From NCBI RefSeq assembly GCF_004564075.1, contig NZ_CP038256.1, positions 124,001-188,000 of the forward strand: a DNA stretch of 64,000 bases, read 5' to 3'. Shown piece after piece: positions 11,577-19,717 of the stretch. The notes beneath the pieces are model-generated. The model had not been told where the DNA came from. It saw only the letters and a program-made list of their open reading frames with translations, and did no database searches. Within the stretch, counting starts at the first letter, position 1. The number at the start of each line of letters is the position of its first letter. The stretch is from Microbacterium sediminis (GTDB lineage Bacteria > Actinomycetota > Actinomycetes > Actinomycetales > Microbacteriaceae). Both the position numbers and the translations under genes were made by a program.

Positions 11577-11818
11577 GCGGCGTCTTCCGCGGCCGCGGCG
11601 CGGCGTCGCTCGGCGAGCAGCTCGTCCGCAAGGCTTCCGCCCGCGAGCTGCCGGCGGACGGCGGCTTTCGCCTGCTCGCGCGAGAGCAGGACGACGCCCG
11701 TGGGCGTCTCGATCGCCACGAGCGGGGTGCCCTGATCCCACTGCTGACGGGCGCGCAGCTCAGCGGGGATGACGAGGCGCCCGCGATCCCCCAGCACGAT
11801 GCTGTATGTCCCATCCAT
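11573..11818 (-). CDS. VapB-type AbrB/MazE-fold antitoxin
   Basis: 81-residue antitoxin. Residues 1-45 form an AbrB-like swapped-hairpin DNA-binding domain (LGDRGRLVIPAELRARQQW), usual for autoregulating VapB proteins. The Ala/Arg-rich C-terminal tail (residues about 50-81) should wrap the toxin. It precedes and overlaps vapC (stop at 11573-11575). The start ATG is at 11818. Confidence 0.88.
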   Translation of the reverse strand: MDGTYSIVLGDRGRLVIPAELRARQQWDQGTPLVAIETPTGVVLLSREQAKAAVRRQLAGGSLADELLAERRRAAAAEDAA

Positions 11819-11980
11819 GGTGGGAATGTACCACCACAGGGTCTTGAGTGGGATGCGATCGCGGACGCGGCGGCGCCGCGATATCTATTCAGGCGTATGG
11901 TTCTGAACGGAGGGAATTCGCCGCCCGCCCACGATGCGACGGGGAGACGTTTCCGCAGATCGATACATCAGGAGGATGGG

Positions 11981-13081
11981 ATGAACGTCAAGGCAGCTGT
12001 CTACGAGAAGACGGGGGAGCCGCTCCAGATCCGGTCGCTCGAGCTCGATGAGCCGCGGGCGAACGAGGTGCAGGTGCGCATCACGGCGACGGGCGTGTGC
12101 CACACGGACGCGGTGGTGCGCGACGGCTGGATGCCCACGGAGCCGCCGATGGTGCTCGGGCACGAGGGTGCCGGCGTGGTGGAGAAGGTCGGCCCGGGCG
12201 TGAGCCATCTGGCGCCCGGCGATCACGTCGTGCTGAGCGTGAACAGCTGCGGCACGTGTGAGCAGTGCCTCAACGGGCACCCCGCCTACTGCCTGAACAT
12301 CTTCGTCCACAACTTCGCGGGCGGCCGTCCCGACGGCAGCACGGCATTCACCGACGCCGACGGCGCACCGGTCAAGTCGCACTTCTTCGGGCAGTCGTCG
12401 TTCGCCGAGGTCGTCAACGCGTCGGTGCGCAGCGTCGTCAAGATCCCCGACGACTTCCCGCTCGAGCTGGCGGGCCCGCTCGGCTGCGGCATCCAGACGG
12501 GCGCCGGCGCCGTGCTGAACGTGCTGCGTCCCGTCGCCGGCGGCAGCTTCGTCGTGTTCGGCGCGGGAGCGGTCGGCCTGTCCGCCCTCATGGGTGCCGT
12601 GGCCAACCGCGTGGGAACGATCATCGCGGTCGACATGGTCGACAGCCGGCTCGAGCTCGCGAAGGAGCTGGGTGCGACCCACGTCATCAACGGCGGGACG
12701 GAGGACGCCGTCGAGCGCATCCTCGAGATCACCGGCGGCGGAGTGCAGACCGCCCTCGACACCACGGGCAACGCGCGCGTCTTCCAGCAGATGATCAACT
12801 CGCTCGCCGTGGCCGGCCACGCCGGCGCACTCGGCGCAGCGAAGGCGGGCAGCGAGGGTGTCATCGACCTCCCTGCCGCCCTCGCGCGGGGGATTCGCGT
12901 CACCTGGATCGTCGAGGGCGATGCCGTGCCGCAGCTGTTCATCCCGGAGCTGATCGCGCTGCACCGGGCCGGTCACTTCCCCTTCGACAAGCTCATCCGC
13001 ACCTACGCGTTCGACGAGATCAACACCGCCTTCGCCGACTCCGAATCGGGCGAGGTGCTCAAGCCCATCGTCGTGTTCTGA
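11981..13081 (+). CDS. Zinc-dependent NAD(P) alcohol dehydrogenase, aryl/benzyl-alcohol type
   Basis: Medium-chain zinc dehydrogenase of 366 residues that oxidises an alcohol to an aldehyde. The catalytic-zinc ligands are seen in GVCHTDAVVRDG and GHEGAGVVEKVG. Four structural-zinc cysteines lie in CGTCEQCLNGHPAYC, and the Rossmann motif is GAGAVGL. The overall sequence resembles benzyl/aryl-alcohol dehydrogenases (XylB/AreB-like). The start at 11981 follows GGAGG at 11971. A strong hairpin follows the stop, so the gene is monocistronic. The substrate is unknown. Confidence 0.9.
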   Translation: MNVKAAVYEKTGEPLQIRSLELDEPRANEVQVRITATGVCHTDAVVRDGWMPTEPPMVLGHEGAGVVEKVGPGVSHLAPGDHVVLSVNSCGTCEQCLNGHPAYCLNIFVHNFAGGRPDGSTAFTDADGAPVKSHFFGQSSFAEVVNASVRSVVKIPDDFPLELAGPLGCGIQTGAGAVLNVLRPVAGGSFVVFGAGAVGLSALMGAVANRVGTIIAVDMVDSRLELAKELGATHVINGGTEDAVERILEITGGGVQTALDTTGNARVFQQMINSLAVAGHAGALGAAKAGSEGVIDLPAALARGIRVTWIVEGDAVPQLFIPELIALHRAGHFPFDKLIRTYAFDEINTAFADSESGEVLKPIVVF

Positions 13082-13092
13082 CCGCGGGCTTG

Positions 13093-13120
13093 GGGGGCGG
13101 CGCCCGTGCGCGCCGCCCCC
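13093..13120 (+). terminator. Terminator hairpin after the alcohol dehydrogenase
   Basis: GGGGGCGGCGC (13093-13103) pairs perfectly with GCGCCGCCCCC (13110-13120) over a short loop, 12 bp after the stop at 13079-13081. No U-tract follows, as is common in this GC range. Confidence 0.7.
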
Positions 13121-13174
13121 GGCACGGCCGTCAAGGCCCGCCCGGAGCGGGCCGGGATGCGCTATCCAGGAGGG

Positions 13175-13702
13175 ATGAGCGAGCACGCGACCGCGATCGT
13201 CGTCATGGGCGTATCGGGCGTCGGCAAGACCACCGTCGCCCGCGCGCTGGCCGAGCGGCTGGGCGGCGTGTTCGTCGAGGCCGACGATCTGCATTCGCCG
13301 CAGGCGCGGGCGAGCATGGCCGCGGGCACCCCGCTCAGCGACGCCGATCGCCTGCCGTGGCTGCGCCGCGTGGGCCGGCGGATCGCGCAGGTGCAGGCGG
13401 CGGGGGACCTGCCCGTCGTGGCCTGCTCGGCCCTGCGCCGGCGCTACCGCGAGGCGCTCGCGGCGCACGGCGGCGAGGTCGCGTTCGTGCACCTCTCGGC
13501 CGGTCCGGAGCTGCTCGGCGCGCGCCTCGCGACGCGCACCGGTCACTTCATGCCGGCCTCGCTGCTCGGGACGCAGCTGGCGACCCTCGAGCCGTTGGGT
13601 GCGGACGAGCGGGGCGCGGTCGTGCCCGCCACCGGCTCCGTCGCCGAGGTGACCGACGCCGCCGAGGCCGCCGCCCGCTCCCTGCTGGCGCCGCAGCGCT
13701 GA
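13175..13702 (+). CDS. gntK: Gluconokinase
   Basis: Phosphorylates gluconate to 6-phosphogluconate, feeding the pentose phosphate pathway. The protein has 175 residues, the usual GntK size. The P-loop GVSGVGKTT has its lysine at residue 18, and the family signature VACSALRRRYRE follows in the middle. I chose the ATG at 13175, but AGGAGGG lies almost against it, so the start may be slightly different (an ATG 18 bp upstream is in frame). No gluconate transporter is adjacent. Confidence 0.9.
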   Translation: MSEHATAIVVMGVSGVGKTTVARALAERLGGVFVEADDLHSPQARASMAAGTPLSDADRLPWLRRVGRRIAQVQAAGDLPVVACSALRRRYREALAAHGGEVAFVHLSAGPELLGARLATRTGHFMPASLLGTQLATLEPLGADERGAVVPATGSVAEVTDAAEAAARSLLAPQR

Positions 13703-13706
13703 GCCC

Positions 13707-14552
13707 TCAGGCCCGCATCCTCTCCTTCGCGGCGGCCGATCCCATGCCGCGCGAGATCGCGCGGGCCGTCATCGACAGGGCGGGCAGCACGGACTGCGGG
13801 GGACAGCTGCCGCGCTTGATCGTGACGCCCACCGCCGCCACCACGCGCTCGCCGGCGGCGCGCACGGGCACGGCGATGGCGATCGCGCCCGCGGTGATCG
13901 ACTCGTCGACGACCGCGTAGCCGCGCGTGCGGACGTCGGCGAGCGTGCGGCGCATCTCGTCGGGGTCGGTCACCGTCTTCGGCGTGAAGCGCTTGAGCGG
14001 GCGCGACAGCACCCGGTCCTGCACCTCCGGCGCCGCGTGCGCGAGCAGCACCTGCCCCGTGCCGGTGGCGTGCAGCGGCCAGCGCCCGCCGAGGCGGGTG
14101 AGGACGGGCGCGCCGCGGCGCGAGCGCAGCGACTCGACGTAGACGACGTCGTCGCCGTCGCGCACCGAGAGGTTGACGTCGGCGGCGATGGCGCCGTGCA
14201 GGTCGCTCAGGTAGGGCAGCGCCACGGCGCGCAGCCGCAGCCCCTGCGGCTCGAGCGAGCCGAGCTCGAGCACGCGCATGCCGATCGCATAGCGGCCGTC
14301 GTCGCTGCGCTCGAGGGCGCCCCACGCGCGCAGCTCGCCGACCAGGCGGTGGGTGGTGGACAGGCTCAGGCCGGAGCGGCGGGAGATCTCGCTGAGCGTG
14401 AGCAGGATGTGGTCGTGGTCGAAGGTCTCGAGGATGGCGAGGACGCGCTGAGCGGCGGTCAGGCGCGCCTCGGGGCGCGGCCCCGGCGCGGGCTCGGAGG
14501 CGAGCAGCGCGGGGATCGTGTCGGCAGCGGGGAACGTGTCGGTGATGGTCAT
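13707..14552 (-). CDS. IclR-family transcriptional regulator
   Basis: 281-residue regulator. The winged helix-turn-helix is at about residues 32-90 (LTLSEISRRSGLSLSTTHRLV), followed by the IclR effector domain (GTGQVLLAH, VDESITAGAIAIAVPV). The gene is convergent with gntK (4 bp apart) and lies 91 bp after the mftG stop on the opposite side. Its target is not evident; a local role with the mycofactocin locus or gluconate use is possible but unsupported. Confidence 0.9.
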   Translation of the reverse strand: MTITDTFPAADTIPALLASEPAPGPRPEARLTAAQRVLAILETFDHDHILLTLSEISRRSGLSLSTTHRLVGELRAWGALERSDDGRYAIGMRVLELGSLEPQGLRLRAVALPYLSDLHGAIAADVNLSVRDGDDVVYVESLRSRRGAPVLTRLGGRWPLHATGTGQVLLAHAAPEVQDRVLSRPLKRFTPKTVTDPDEMRRTLADVRTRGYAVVDESITAGAIAIAVPVRAAGERVVAAVGVTIKRGSCPPQSVLPALSMTARAISRGMGSAAAKERMRA

Positions 14553-14643
14553 CGTCGACCAACCTCCTGGGGGTCAGAGGCACAGCGTCGTGCGCTCGGG
14601 GGACAGGATCGGTGCGCCAAGGCGCGGGGACACGGGGCCGCCC

Positions 14644-16203
14644 TCAGGCGGCGGCGGGCATCACCGCCTCTCCGCGCATCGCGCCGGCGATGATCTCGCC
14701 GATCAGCACCGCGCTTGCGGCGGGCCCCCGGGTGGGGGCGACGGGCAGGATCGAGGTGTCGGCCACGCGCAGGCCGGTGACGCCGTGCACGCGGCCGGCG
14801 CCGTCGGTCACGGCGCCGGGATCGTCGGCCCGGCCCATGCGGGCGCTGCCGCACAGGTGGATCGCCGTGCCGAGGTGCGCGAGCGCCCACGCGTCGAGCG
14901 CGCGGTCGGAGCGCAGGGTGTCGTCGTCGAGCTCGGCCAGGCCGGCGAAGACGCCGGCGAACTCCGGGCGCCGCAGCAGATCGGCGCCGACGCGCAGGCC
15001 CTCGCGGGCCAGGGCGCGATCGTGCGCCGTGGACAGGTAGTGGTGCGCGATGACCGGCGCCGCGGCGGGGTCGGCCGAGGCGAGCGCGAGGCGGCCGCGG
15101 GCGTGCTCGGACTGCAGCCCGAGGATCACGGGCATGTGCCGCGGCATGCCGAGGCCGGGCAGCAGCTCGTCGAGCGGGCGCAGCCCGACGAGCAGCTCCA
15201 GGTCGCCCGACACGCCCTGATCGGCCGACAGGTTCAGCGCGACCGCGAACGCGCCGCCGTCGAGCGGCGCGCCGGGCAGGGCCTCCTCGCGCGCGTGCCA
15301 GGCGATCGTGAGGTCGGGGTGATCGGTGAAGTCCCGGCCGACGCCCGGCAGATCGGCGACGGGCCGGATGCCGTGGCGGGCCAGCTCGTCGGCCGGACCG
15401 ATGCCGGAGAGGAGGAGCAGGTGCGGGCTCGCGATCGACCCCGCGCACAGCACGATCTCGTCGCCCCAGGCGACCTCTCCGCCGGCCAGCTCCACCCCGA
15501 TCGCACGCGTGCCGGCGAAGCGGATGCGCTGCGCCACGGCCCCGCCGCGGATCTCGAGGTTCGGGCGATCGAGCACCGGCAGCAGGTACTGCATGGCGGC
15601 GTTGCGGCGCACGCCGGCGATGACGTTCTGCGGAACGGGGCCGACGCCGGCGGGGCCGGGGGCGTTCTTGTCGGGCTCGGCCGGATACCCCGTGCCGAGC
15701 GCCGCCGCCGTGAACGCCCGCGCGACGGGGTGATCGCCGCCCGCGCGGCGCACCGGCATCGGGCCGGAGCCGCCGTGGATCGCCGTGGCGCCGTGGTCGA
15801 GGTCGGTCTCCAGCGCGCGCAGGGCGGGCAGCGCCCGCTCGTACGACCAGGCGTCCCCGCCCGCCTCGGCCCAGCGCGCGAGGTCGGTGGGTCGGGGGCG
15901 CACGAAGTAGCCGCCGTTGACGGCGCTCGAGCCGCCGAGGATCCGGCCCCGCACGAGGTCGTAGTCGCGGCCGGGCGCGAGCTCGGTGCGGAACGTCCAG
16001 CTCGCCTCGTGTCCGGGCACGGACCCCGCCACGGTCGCGCCGTCGCGGGTGACGGCGGGGAAGTCGGCCACGCGCCGGGGCGCGGCGCCGGCCTCGAGCA
16101 GGAGCACCCGGCGGTCGGGCTGCTCGCTCAGGCGCGCGGCGAGGACCGAGCCGGCGGATCCGCCGCCGACGATCACCACGTCCCACGCGCCGCCGGGCCT
16201 CAT
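14644..16203 (-). CDS. mftG: Mycofactocin-associated GMC oxidoreductase MftG
   Basis: FAD-dependent GMC-family protein of 519 residues. In mycobacteria MftG links reduced mycofactocin to the respiratory chain (established for that system). The dinucleotide motif VVIVGGGSAGSVLAARL lies at residues 9-25, the second GMC signature GSSAVNGGYFVRPRP follows, and the C-terminal catalytic-histidine region is HLCGSARMG. The start at 16203 overlaps the mftR stop by 4 bp (ATGA), so the two are coupled and both diverge from mftA. The name rests on the family plus location. Confidence 0.92.
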   Translation of the reverse strand: MRPGGAWDVVIVGGGSAGSVLAARLSEQPDRRVLLLEAGAAPRRVADFPAVTRDGATVAGSVPGHEASWTFRTELAPGRDYDLVRGRILGGSSAVNGGYFVRPRPTDLARWAEAGGDAWSYERALPALRALETDLDHGATAIHGGSGPMPVRRAGGDHPVARAFTAAALGTGYPAEPDKNAPGPAGVGPVPQNVIAGVRRNAAMQYLLPVLDRPNLEIRGGAVAQRIRFAGTRAIGVELAGGEVAWGDEIVLCAGSIASPHLLLLSGIGPADELARHGIRPVADLPGVGRDFTDHPDLTIAWHAREEALPGAPLDGGAFAVALNLSADQGVSGDLELLVGLRPLDELLPGLGMPRHMPVILGLQSEHARGRLALASADPAAAPVIAHHYLSTAHDRALAREGLRVGADLLRRPEFAGVFAGLAELDDDTLRSDRALDAWALAHLGTAIHLCGSARMGRADDPGAVTDGAGRVHGVTGLRVADTSILPVAPTRGPAASAVLIGEIIAGAMRGEAVMPAAA

Positions 16204-16823
16204 CTCTCGGCGCCCCCATACTCCGGGGCGCCGAACACGCGCGCCAGCTCGACGAACCCCTCGCGGATGAGGTCGGTGAGCACCGCGTCCTCGTCGCGCA
16301 GCCAGTGCTCGTAGGCCGCCAGGGTGATCGCCAGGCACGCGCGGCCGGTGGCGTTGGCGACGAGCGACGTGGGCGCGATGCCCAGCCGATCGGCCGCGAA
16401 CTCGGCCACCACGCGCCGCCACTCCTCGTAGCGCAGCGCGGAGTGGGCCACGAGCGTGGGCGTCTCGAGCAGCACCGCCATGCGCTTGCGGTGCTGCGGC
16501 ATCTCGTCGTCGGGGAAGCGGTTGAACTCGACGACGGCGTCGCGCAGCGCCTCGGCGAGCGGGACGCTGCGGGGCACCTCGGCGAGGTGGGCCCGCATCC
16601 GGGTCAGCAGGGCGTTGAAGTCGCCCCACGGCAGGTCGTTCTTGGACGAGAAGTAGCGGAAGAAGGTGCGCCGCCCGATGCCGGCGGCGGCCGCGATGTC
16701 GTCGACGGTGACGGCATCGAAGCCCCGATCGAGGATGAGCTCGAGGCCGACCCGACCGAGCTCGGCGGCGCTCGTCACGGGCGCGCGTCCGGGCCGGGCA
16801 GCGACCGCGACGTCCGGCGTCAT
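16200..16823 (-). CDS. mftR: Mycofactocin-system TetR-family regulator MftR
   Basis: 207-residue TetR repressor. The helix-turn-helix is at residues about 40-59 (VDDIAAAAGIGRRTFFRYF) with the FFRYFSSKNDL motif typical of this subfamily. The rest is a helical ligand-binding domain. The ATG at 16823 is 20 bp from a GGCAC-N3-GTGCC palindrome, its likely operator. The same motif recurs before mftD. In mycobacteria MftR represses mft genes and responds to acyl-CoA (known for that family, not shown here). Confidence 0.93.
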   Translation of the reverse strand: MTPDVAVAARPGRAPVTSAAELGRVGLELILDRGFDAVTVDDIAAAAGIGRRTFFRYFSSKNDLPWGDFNALLTRMRAHLAEVPRSVPLAEALRDAVVEFNRFPDDEMPQHRKRMAVLLETPTLVAHSALRYEEWRRVVAEFAADRLGIAPTSLVANATGRACLAITLAAYEHWLRDEDAVLTDLIREGFVELARVFGAPEYGGAER

Positions 16824-16843
16824 GAAAGACCCTCTTCCCTTAC

Positions 16844-16864
16844 GGCACCGAGTGCCATTAGCAT
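16844..16864 (+). promoter_or_regulatory. mftA: Putative MftR operator and -10 box of the mftA promoter
   Basis: GGCAC (16844-16848) and GTGCC (16852-16856) form a palindrome with a 3-bp centre. TAGCAT (16859-16864), a likely -10 element, begins exactly 3 bp after the right arm. The same arrangement and spacing occur upstream of mftD at 22474-22494. A repressor bound here would sit in the promoter spacer. The mftA start is about 96 bp downstream. Confidence 0.75.
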
Positions 16865-16960
16865 CGCCGTCACAGTAACCGTCGTCATCGACGGACGCAA
16901 TGGATCCCGCCGACGAGGGCGAAGACCAGCCGCCAATGGAGGCGGCGGAAGAGGAGAACC

Positions 16961-17083
16961 ATGATGACTGTATCCATCCCGGCCCGCCAGACGCCCCGCG
17001 ACGACGAGCAGCTCGCGTCGCCGATCGAGAGCGACTCCCTCGTGGAAGAGGTCTCGATCGACGGCATGTGCGGCGTCTACTGA
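16961..17083 (+). CDS. mftA: Mycofactocin precursor peptide MftA
   Basis: A 40-residue RiPP precursor. Its C-terminal Val-Tyr is decarboxylated and cross-linked by MftC, then released by MftE as the core of the mycofactocin redox cofactor. The peptide starts with two Met codons (16961 and 16964), has an acidic leader (ESDSLVEEVS) and ends in the canonical IDGMCGVY with the stop directly after Tyr. AGGAG lies 5 bp before the ATG. mftB begins 3 bp after the stop, and the rest of the pathway follows, which makes the identification secure despite the small size. Confidence 0.96.
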   Translation: MMTVSIPARQTPRDDEQLASPIESDSLVEEVSIDGMCGVY

Positions 17084-17086
17084 TCC

Positions 17087-17362
17087 ATGACCGACTTCGA
17101 CGCCGACCGGGCCTGGCGTCTGCATCCGCAGGTCGCCGTGCGCCCGGAGCCCTTCGGGGCGCTGCTGTACCACTTCGGCACGCGCAAGCTGTCGTTCCTC
17201 AAGGACCGCACGCTGCTCGACGTGGTCCGCTCGCTGGGTGATCACACCAGCGCGCGGGCAGCGATCGCGGCCGCCGGCGTCCCGGCCGCCTCCGCCGAGC
17301 CGTACGTCGGCGCGGTGCGCACGCTGGCGGCCTCGCACATGATCGTGGAGCGTGACGCATGA
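17087..17362 (+). CDS. mftB: Mycofactocin biosynthesis chaperone MftB
   Basis: 91-residue PqqD-like RiPP recognition element that binds the MftA leader and presents it to MftC. The segment HPQVAVRPEPFGALLYHF at the N-terminus and the following KLSFLKDRTLLDVV are typical of the family. It starts 3 bp after the mftA stop and overlaps mftC by 4 bp (ATGA). Confidence 0.95.
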   Translation: MTDFDADRAWRLHPQVAVRPEPFGALLYHFGTRKLSFLKDRTLLDVVRSLGDHTSARAAIAAAGVPAASAEPYVGAVRTLAASHMIVERDA

Positions 17363-18705
17363 CCCTCATCGACGCACCGACAGCCTTCGTGCCGCCGCGG
17401 CCGAAGCGCTTGGTCGATCACTTCGAGTTGGGGCTGGACGCCCCCATCTGCCTGACCTGGGAACTCACCTACGCGTGCAACCTCTCGTGCGTGCACTGCC
17501 TGTCGAGCTCCGGCCGGCGTGACCCGCGCGAGCTCACGACCGAGGAGTGCAAGGAGATCATCGACGAGCTCGAGCGCATGCAGGTGTTCTACGTGAACAT
17601 CGGCGGCGGCGAGCCGACGGTGCGCAGCGACTTCTGGGAGCTCGTCGACTACGCCACCGCCCACCACGTGGGCGTGAAGTTCTCGACGAACGGCGTCAAG
17701 ATCACTCCGGAGGTGGCCGCGAAGCTCGCGGCCAACGACTACGTCGACGTGCAGATCTCGCTCGACGGCGCCACCGCGGAGGTCAACGACTGGATCCGCG
17801 GGCCCCGCTCCTACGAGATGGCGCTGCAGGCGATGGCCAACCTGCAGGCCGCCGGCATGAAGAACTTCAAGCTCTCGGTGGTGTGCACCCGCCAGAACAT
17901 CCCGCAGCTCGACGAGTTCAAGGCGATCGCCGACCGCTACGGCGCCCAGCTGCGGCTCACGCGGCTGCGGCCGTCGGGCCGCGCCGTCGACGTGTGGGAC
18001 GAGCTGCACCCGCTGCCCGAGCAGCAGCGCGAGCTGTACGACTGGCTCGTGGCGCACGACGGCGAGGTGCTCACGGGCGACTCGTTCTTCCACCTCTCCG
18101 CCTTCGGGCAGCAGCTCGAGGGGCTCAACCTGTGCGGCGCGGGCCGCGTGGTCTGCCTCATCGACCCGGTCGGCGACGTCTACGCCTGCCCGTTCGCGAT
18201 CCACGACGAGTTCCTGGCCGGGAACGTGCGCGCCCCCGGCGGATTCCAGGGCGTGTGGCAGACCTCGGAGCTGTTCCAGCGGCTCCGGGCGCCGCAGTCG
18301 GGCGGGGCGTGCTCGTCGTGCCAGTTCTTCGACTCCTGCAAGGGCGGCTGCATGGCGGCGAAGTTCTTCACCGGGCTGCCGCTCGACGGGCCCGACCCGG
18401 AGTGCGTGCAGGGCTACGGCGCCGCGGCGCTCGAGGAGCGCAAGGGCGACAAGCCCAAGCCCAGCGGCGACCACTCGCATCGCACGGCGCCGCCGGCGCG
18501 GGGCACCGCCCCGAGCGGGATGGGGCCGGTGCGCGTCACGCTGTCGCGGCGCCGGGAGGACGTCGCCGCGCCGCCCGTGTCGGCGTGCAACGAGAGCCCG
18601 ATCGCGGGGTTCGCCCCCGCGCGCTTGACGGGACGGGTCGCGCGGGTCGCCGCCGACCCGGACGCCGGAAGGAGCGACGGCCGGACGGAGGGACCGAGCC
18701 GATGA
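17359..18705 (+). CDS. mftC: Mycofactocin radical SAM maturase MftC, with C-terminal extension
   Basis: Radical SAM/SPASM enzyme that decarboxylates the C-terminal Tyr of MftA and forms the Val-Tyr bond. The CxxxCxxC cluster motif is CNLSCVHC (Cys40, 44, 47). SPASM cysteines appear near CGAGRVVC, DVYACPF and CSSCQFFDSCKGGC. Family members normally end at about CNESPV/I; here CNESPI is at residues 410-415. The frame then continues for 33 more residues rich in Arg, Asp and Gly, giving 448 residues. A perfect terminator hairpin begins right after the stop. The extension may be neutral read-on after loss of an ancestral stop. Confidence 0.95.
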   Translation: MTLIDAPTAFVPPRPKRLVDHFELGLDAPICLTWELTYACNLSCVHCLSSSGRRDPRELTTEECKEIIDELERMQVFYVNIGGGEPTVRSDFWELVDYATAHHVGVKFSTNGVKITPEVAAKLAANDYVDVQISLDGATAEVNDWIRGPRSYEMALQAMANLQAAGMKNFKLSVVCTRQNIPQLDEFKAIADRYGAQLRLTRLRPSGRAVDVWDELHPLPEQQRELYDWLVAHDGEVLTGDSFFHLSAFGQQLEGLNLCGAGRVVCLIDPVGDVYACPFAIHDEFLAGNVRAPGGFQGVWQTSELFQRLRAPQSGGACSSCQFFDSCKGGCMAAKFFTGLPLDGPDPECVQGYGAAALEERKGDKPKPSGDHSHRTAPPARGTAPSGMGPVRVTLSRRREDVAAPPVSACNESPIAGFAPARLTGRVARVAADPDAGRSDGRTEGPSR

Positions 18706-18737
18706 CGAAAGGGCGCCGCCTGTGCGGCGCCCTTTCG
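18706..18737 (+). terminator. Perfect terminator hairpin directly after mftC
   Basis: CGAAAGGGCGCCGC (18706-18719) pairs perfectly with GCGGCGCCCTTTCG (18724-18737) over a 4-base loop, followed by CGTTTCC. It starts at the base after the mftC stop, so mftA-mftB-mftC probably form a separate transcript. Confidence 0.85.
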
Positions 18738-18801
18738 CGTTTCCGAGCGACGCCGCATCGCCGCGGCGCGCATCGAGTCACACGAGAAGGGAGACACCCC
18801 G

Positions 18802-19641
18802 ATGGGGCAGCTGGAGGGCAAGGTCGCGCTGATCACCGGAGCCGCGCGCGGGCAGGGACGCTCGCACGCGGTGCGACTGGCGCAGGAGGGCGCCGACATC
18901 ATCGCCGTGGACTTCGTGCAGGGCGTGGAGTCGGTGGCGCCGTTCTATCCGCCCGCCACCGAGGAGGACTTCGCCGAGACGGTGCGCCACGTCGAGGCGC
19001 TGGATCGGCGGATCGTCGCGTCGCGCGCCGACGTGCGCGACATCGACGCGCTCACGCGGGCCGTGGACGACGGCGTGGCGCAGCTGGGCCGGCTCAACGT
19101 GGTCGTGGCCAACGCGGGCATCTTCACGTTCGGCGACGAGACGCACCGGGTGTCGGAGCAGGCGTGGCAGGAGCTCATGGACATCAACGTCACCGGCGTG
19201 TGGCACACGTACAAGGCGTCGGCCGAGCACCTCATCGCGGCCGGCGCGGGCGGCTCGGTGATCATCATCTCGTCGCTGGCCGGCTTCAAGGGCCTGGCCA
19301 ACGTCGCCGCCTACACGACGACCAAGCACGCCGTCGTCGGGCTCATGAAGGTGCTCGCCAACGAACTCGGCCCGCACGGGATCCGCGTCAACACCATCCA
19401 CCCGAACTCGATCGACACCCCCATGGTGAAGAACGAGGCGACGTACCGGCTGTTCCGGCCCGATCTGGCCGAGCCGACGGCCGAGGACGCGGAGCCCGCC
19501 TTCGCCGGCCTCAACCCGTTCGGCAAGGCCTGGATCGAGCCGATCCACGTCTCCAACGCGGTCGCCTGGCTCGCCTCGGACCAGGCGTACTACGTCTCGG
19601 GCGGGCAGATCCCCGTGGACGGCGCGGCGGCGGTGCACTGA
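18802..19641 (+). CDS. Mycofactocin-coupled SDR oxidoreductase (first copy)
   Basis: Short-chain dehydrogenase of 279 residues. The NAD-binding motif TGAARGQGRSHA is at residues 12-23 and the active-site pair is Tyr171/Lys175 (YTTTK). It has the extra segment after the second strand (FVQGVESVAPFYPPATEED and on) that marks the mycofactocin-coupled SDR subfamily, whose NAD is held tightly and recycled by mycofactocin (family knowledge). Substrates in the family are secondary alcohols such as carveol. It lies 64 bp after the mftC terminator and shares its layout with the next gene, an apparent duplication. Confidence 0.93.
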   Translation: MGQLEGKVALITGAARGQGRSHAVRLAQEGADIIAVDFVQGVESVAPFYPPATEEDFAETVRHVEALDRRIVASRADVRDIDALTRAVDDGVAQLGRLNVVVANAGIFTFGDETHRVSEQAWQELMDINVTGVWHTYKASAEHLIAAGAGGSVIIISSLAGFKGLANVAAYTTTKHAVVGLMKVLANELGPHGIRVNTIHPNSIDTPMVKNEATYRLFRPDLAEPTAEDAEPAFAGLNPFGKAWIEPIHVSNAVAWLASDQAYYVSGGQIPVDGAAAVH

Positions 19642-19717
19642 AACGACGCGCACCGCGACCGCGGTGCGGAAGGGCGCGACCGCCGATCGGCGGCCGCGGG
19701 AACGAAAGGAGCACGCA

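Noticed and set aside
16961..17083. mftA as a chance small frame
   Set aside because: The canonical C-terminal IDGMCGVY directly before the stop, a good ribosome site and mftB 3 bp downstream make it a real gene.
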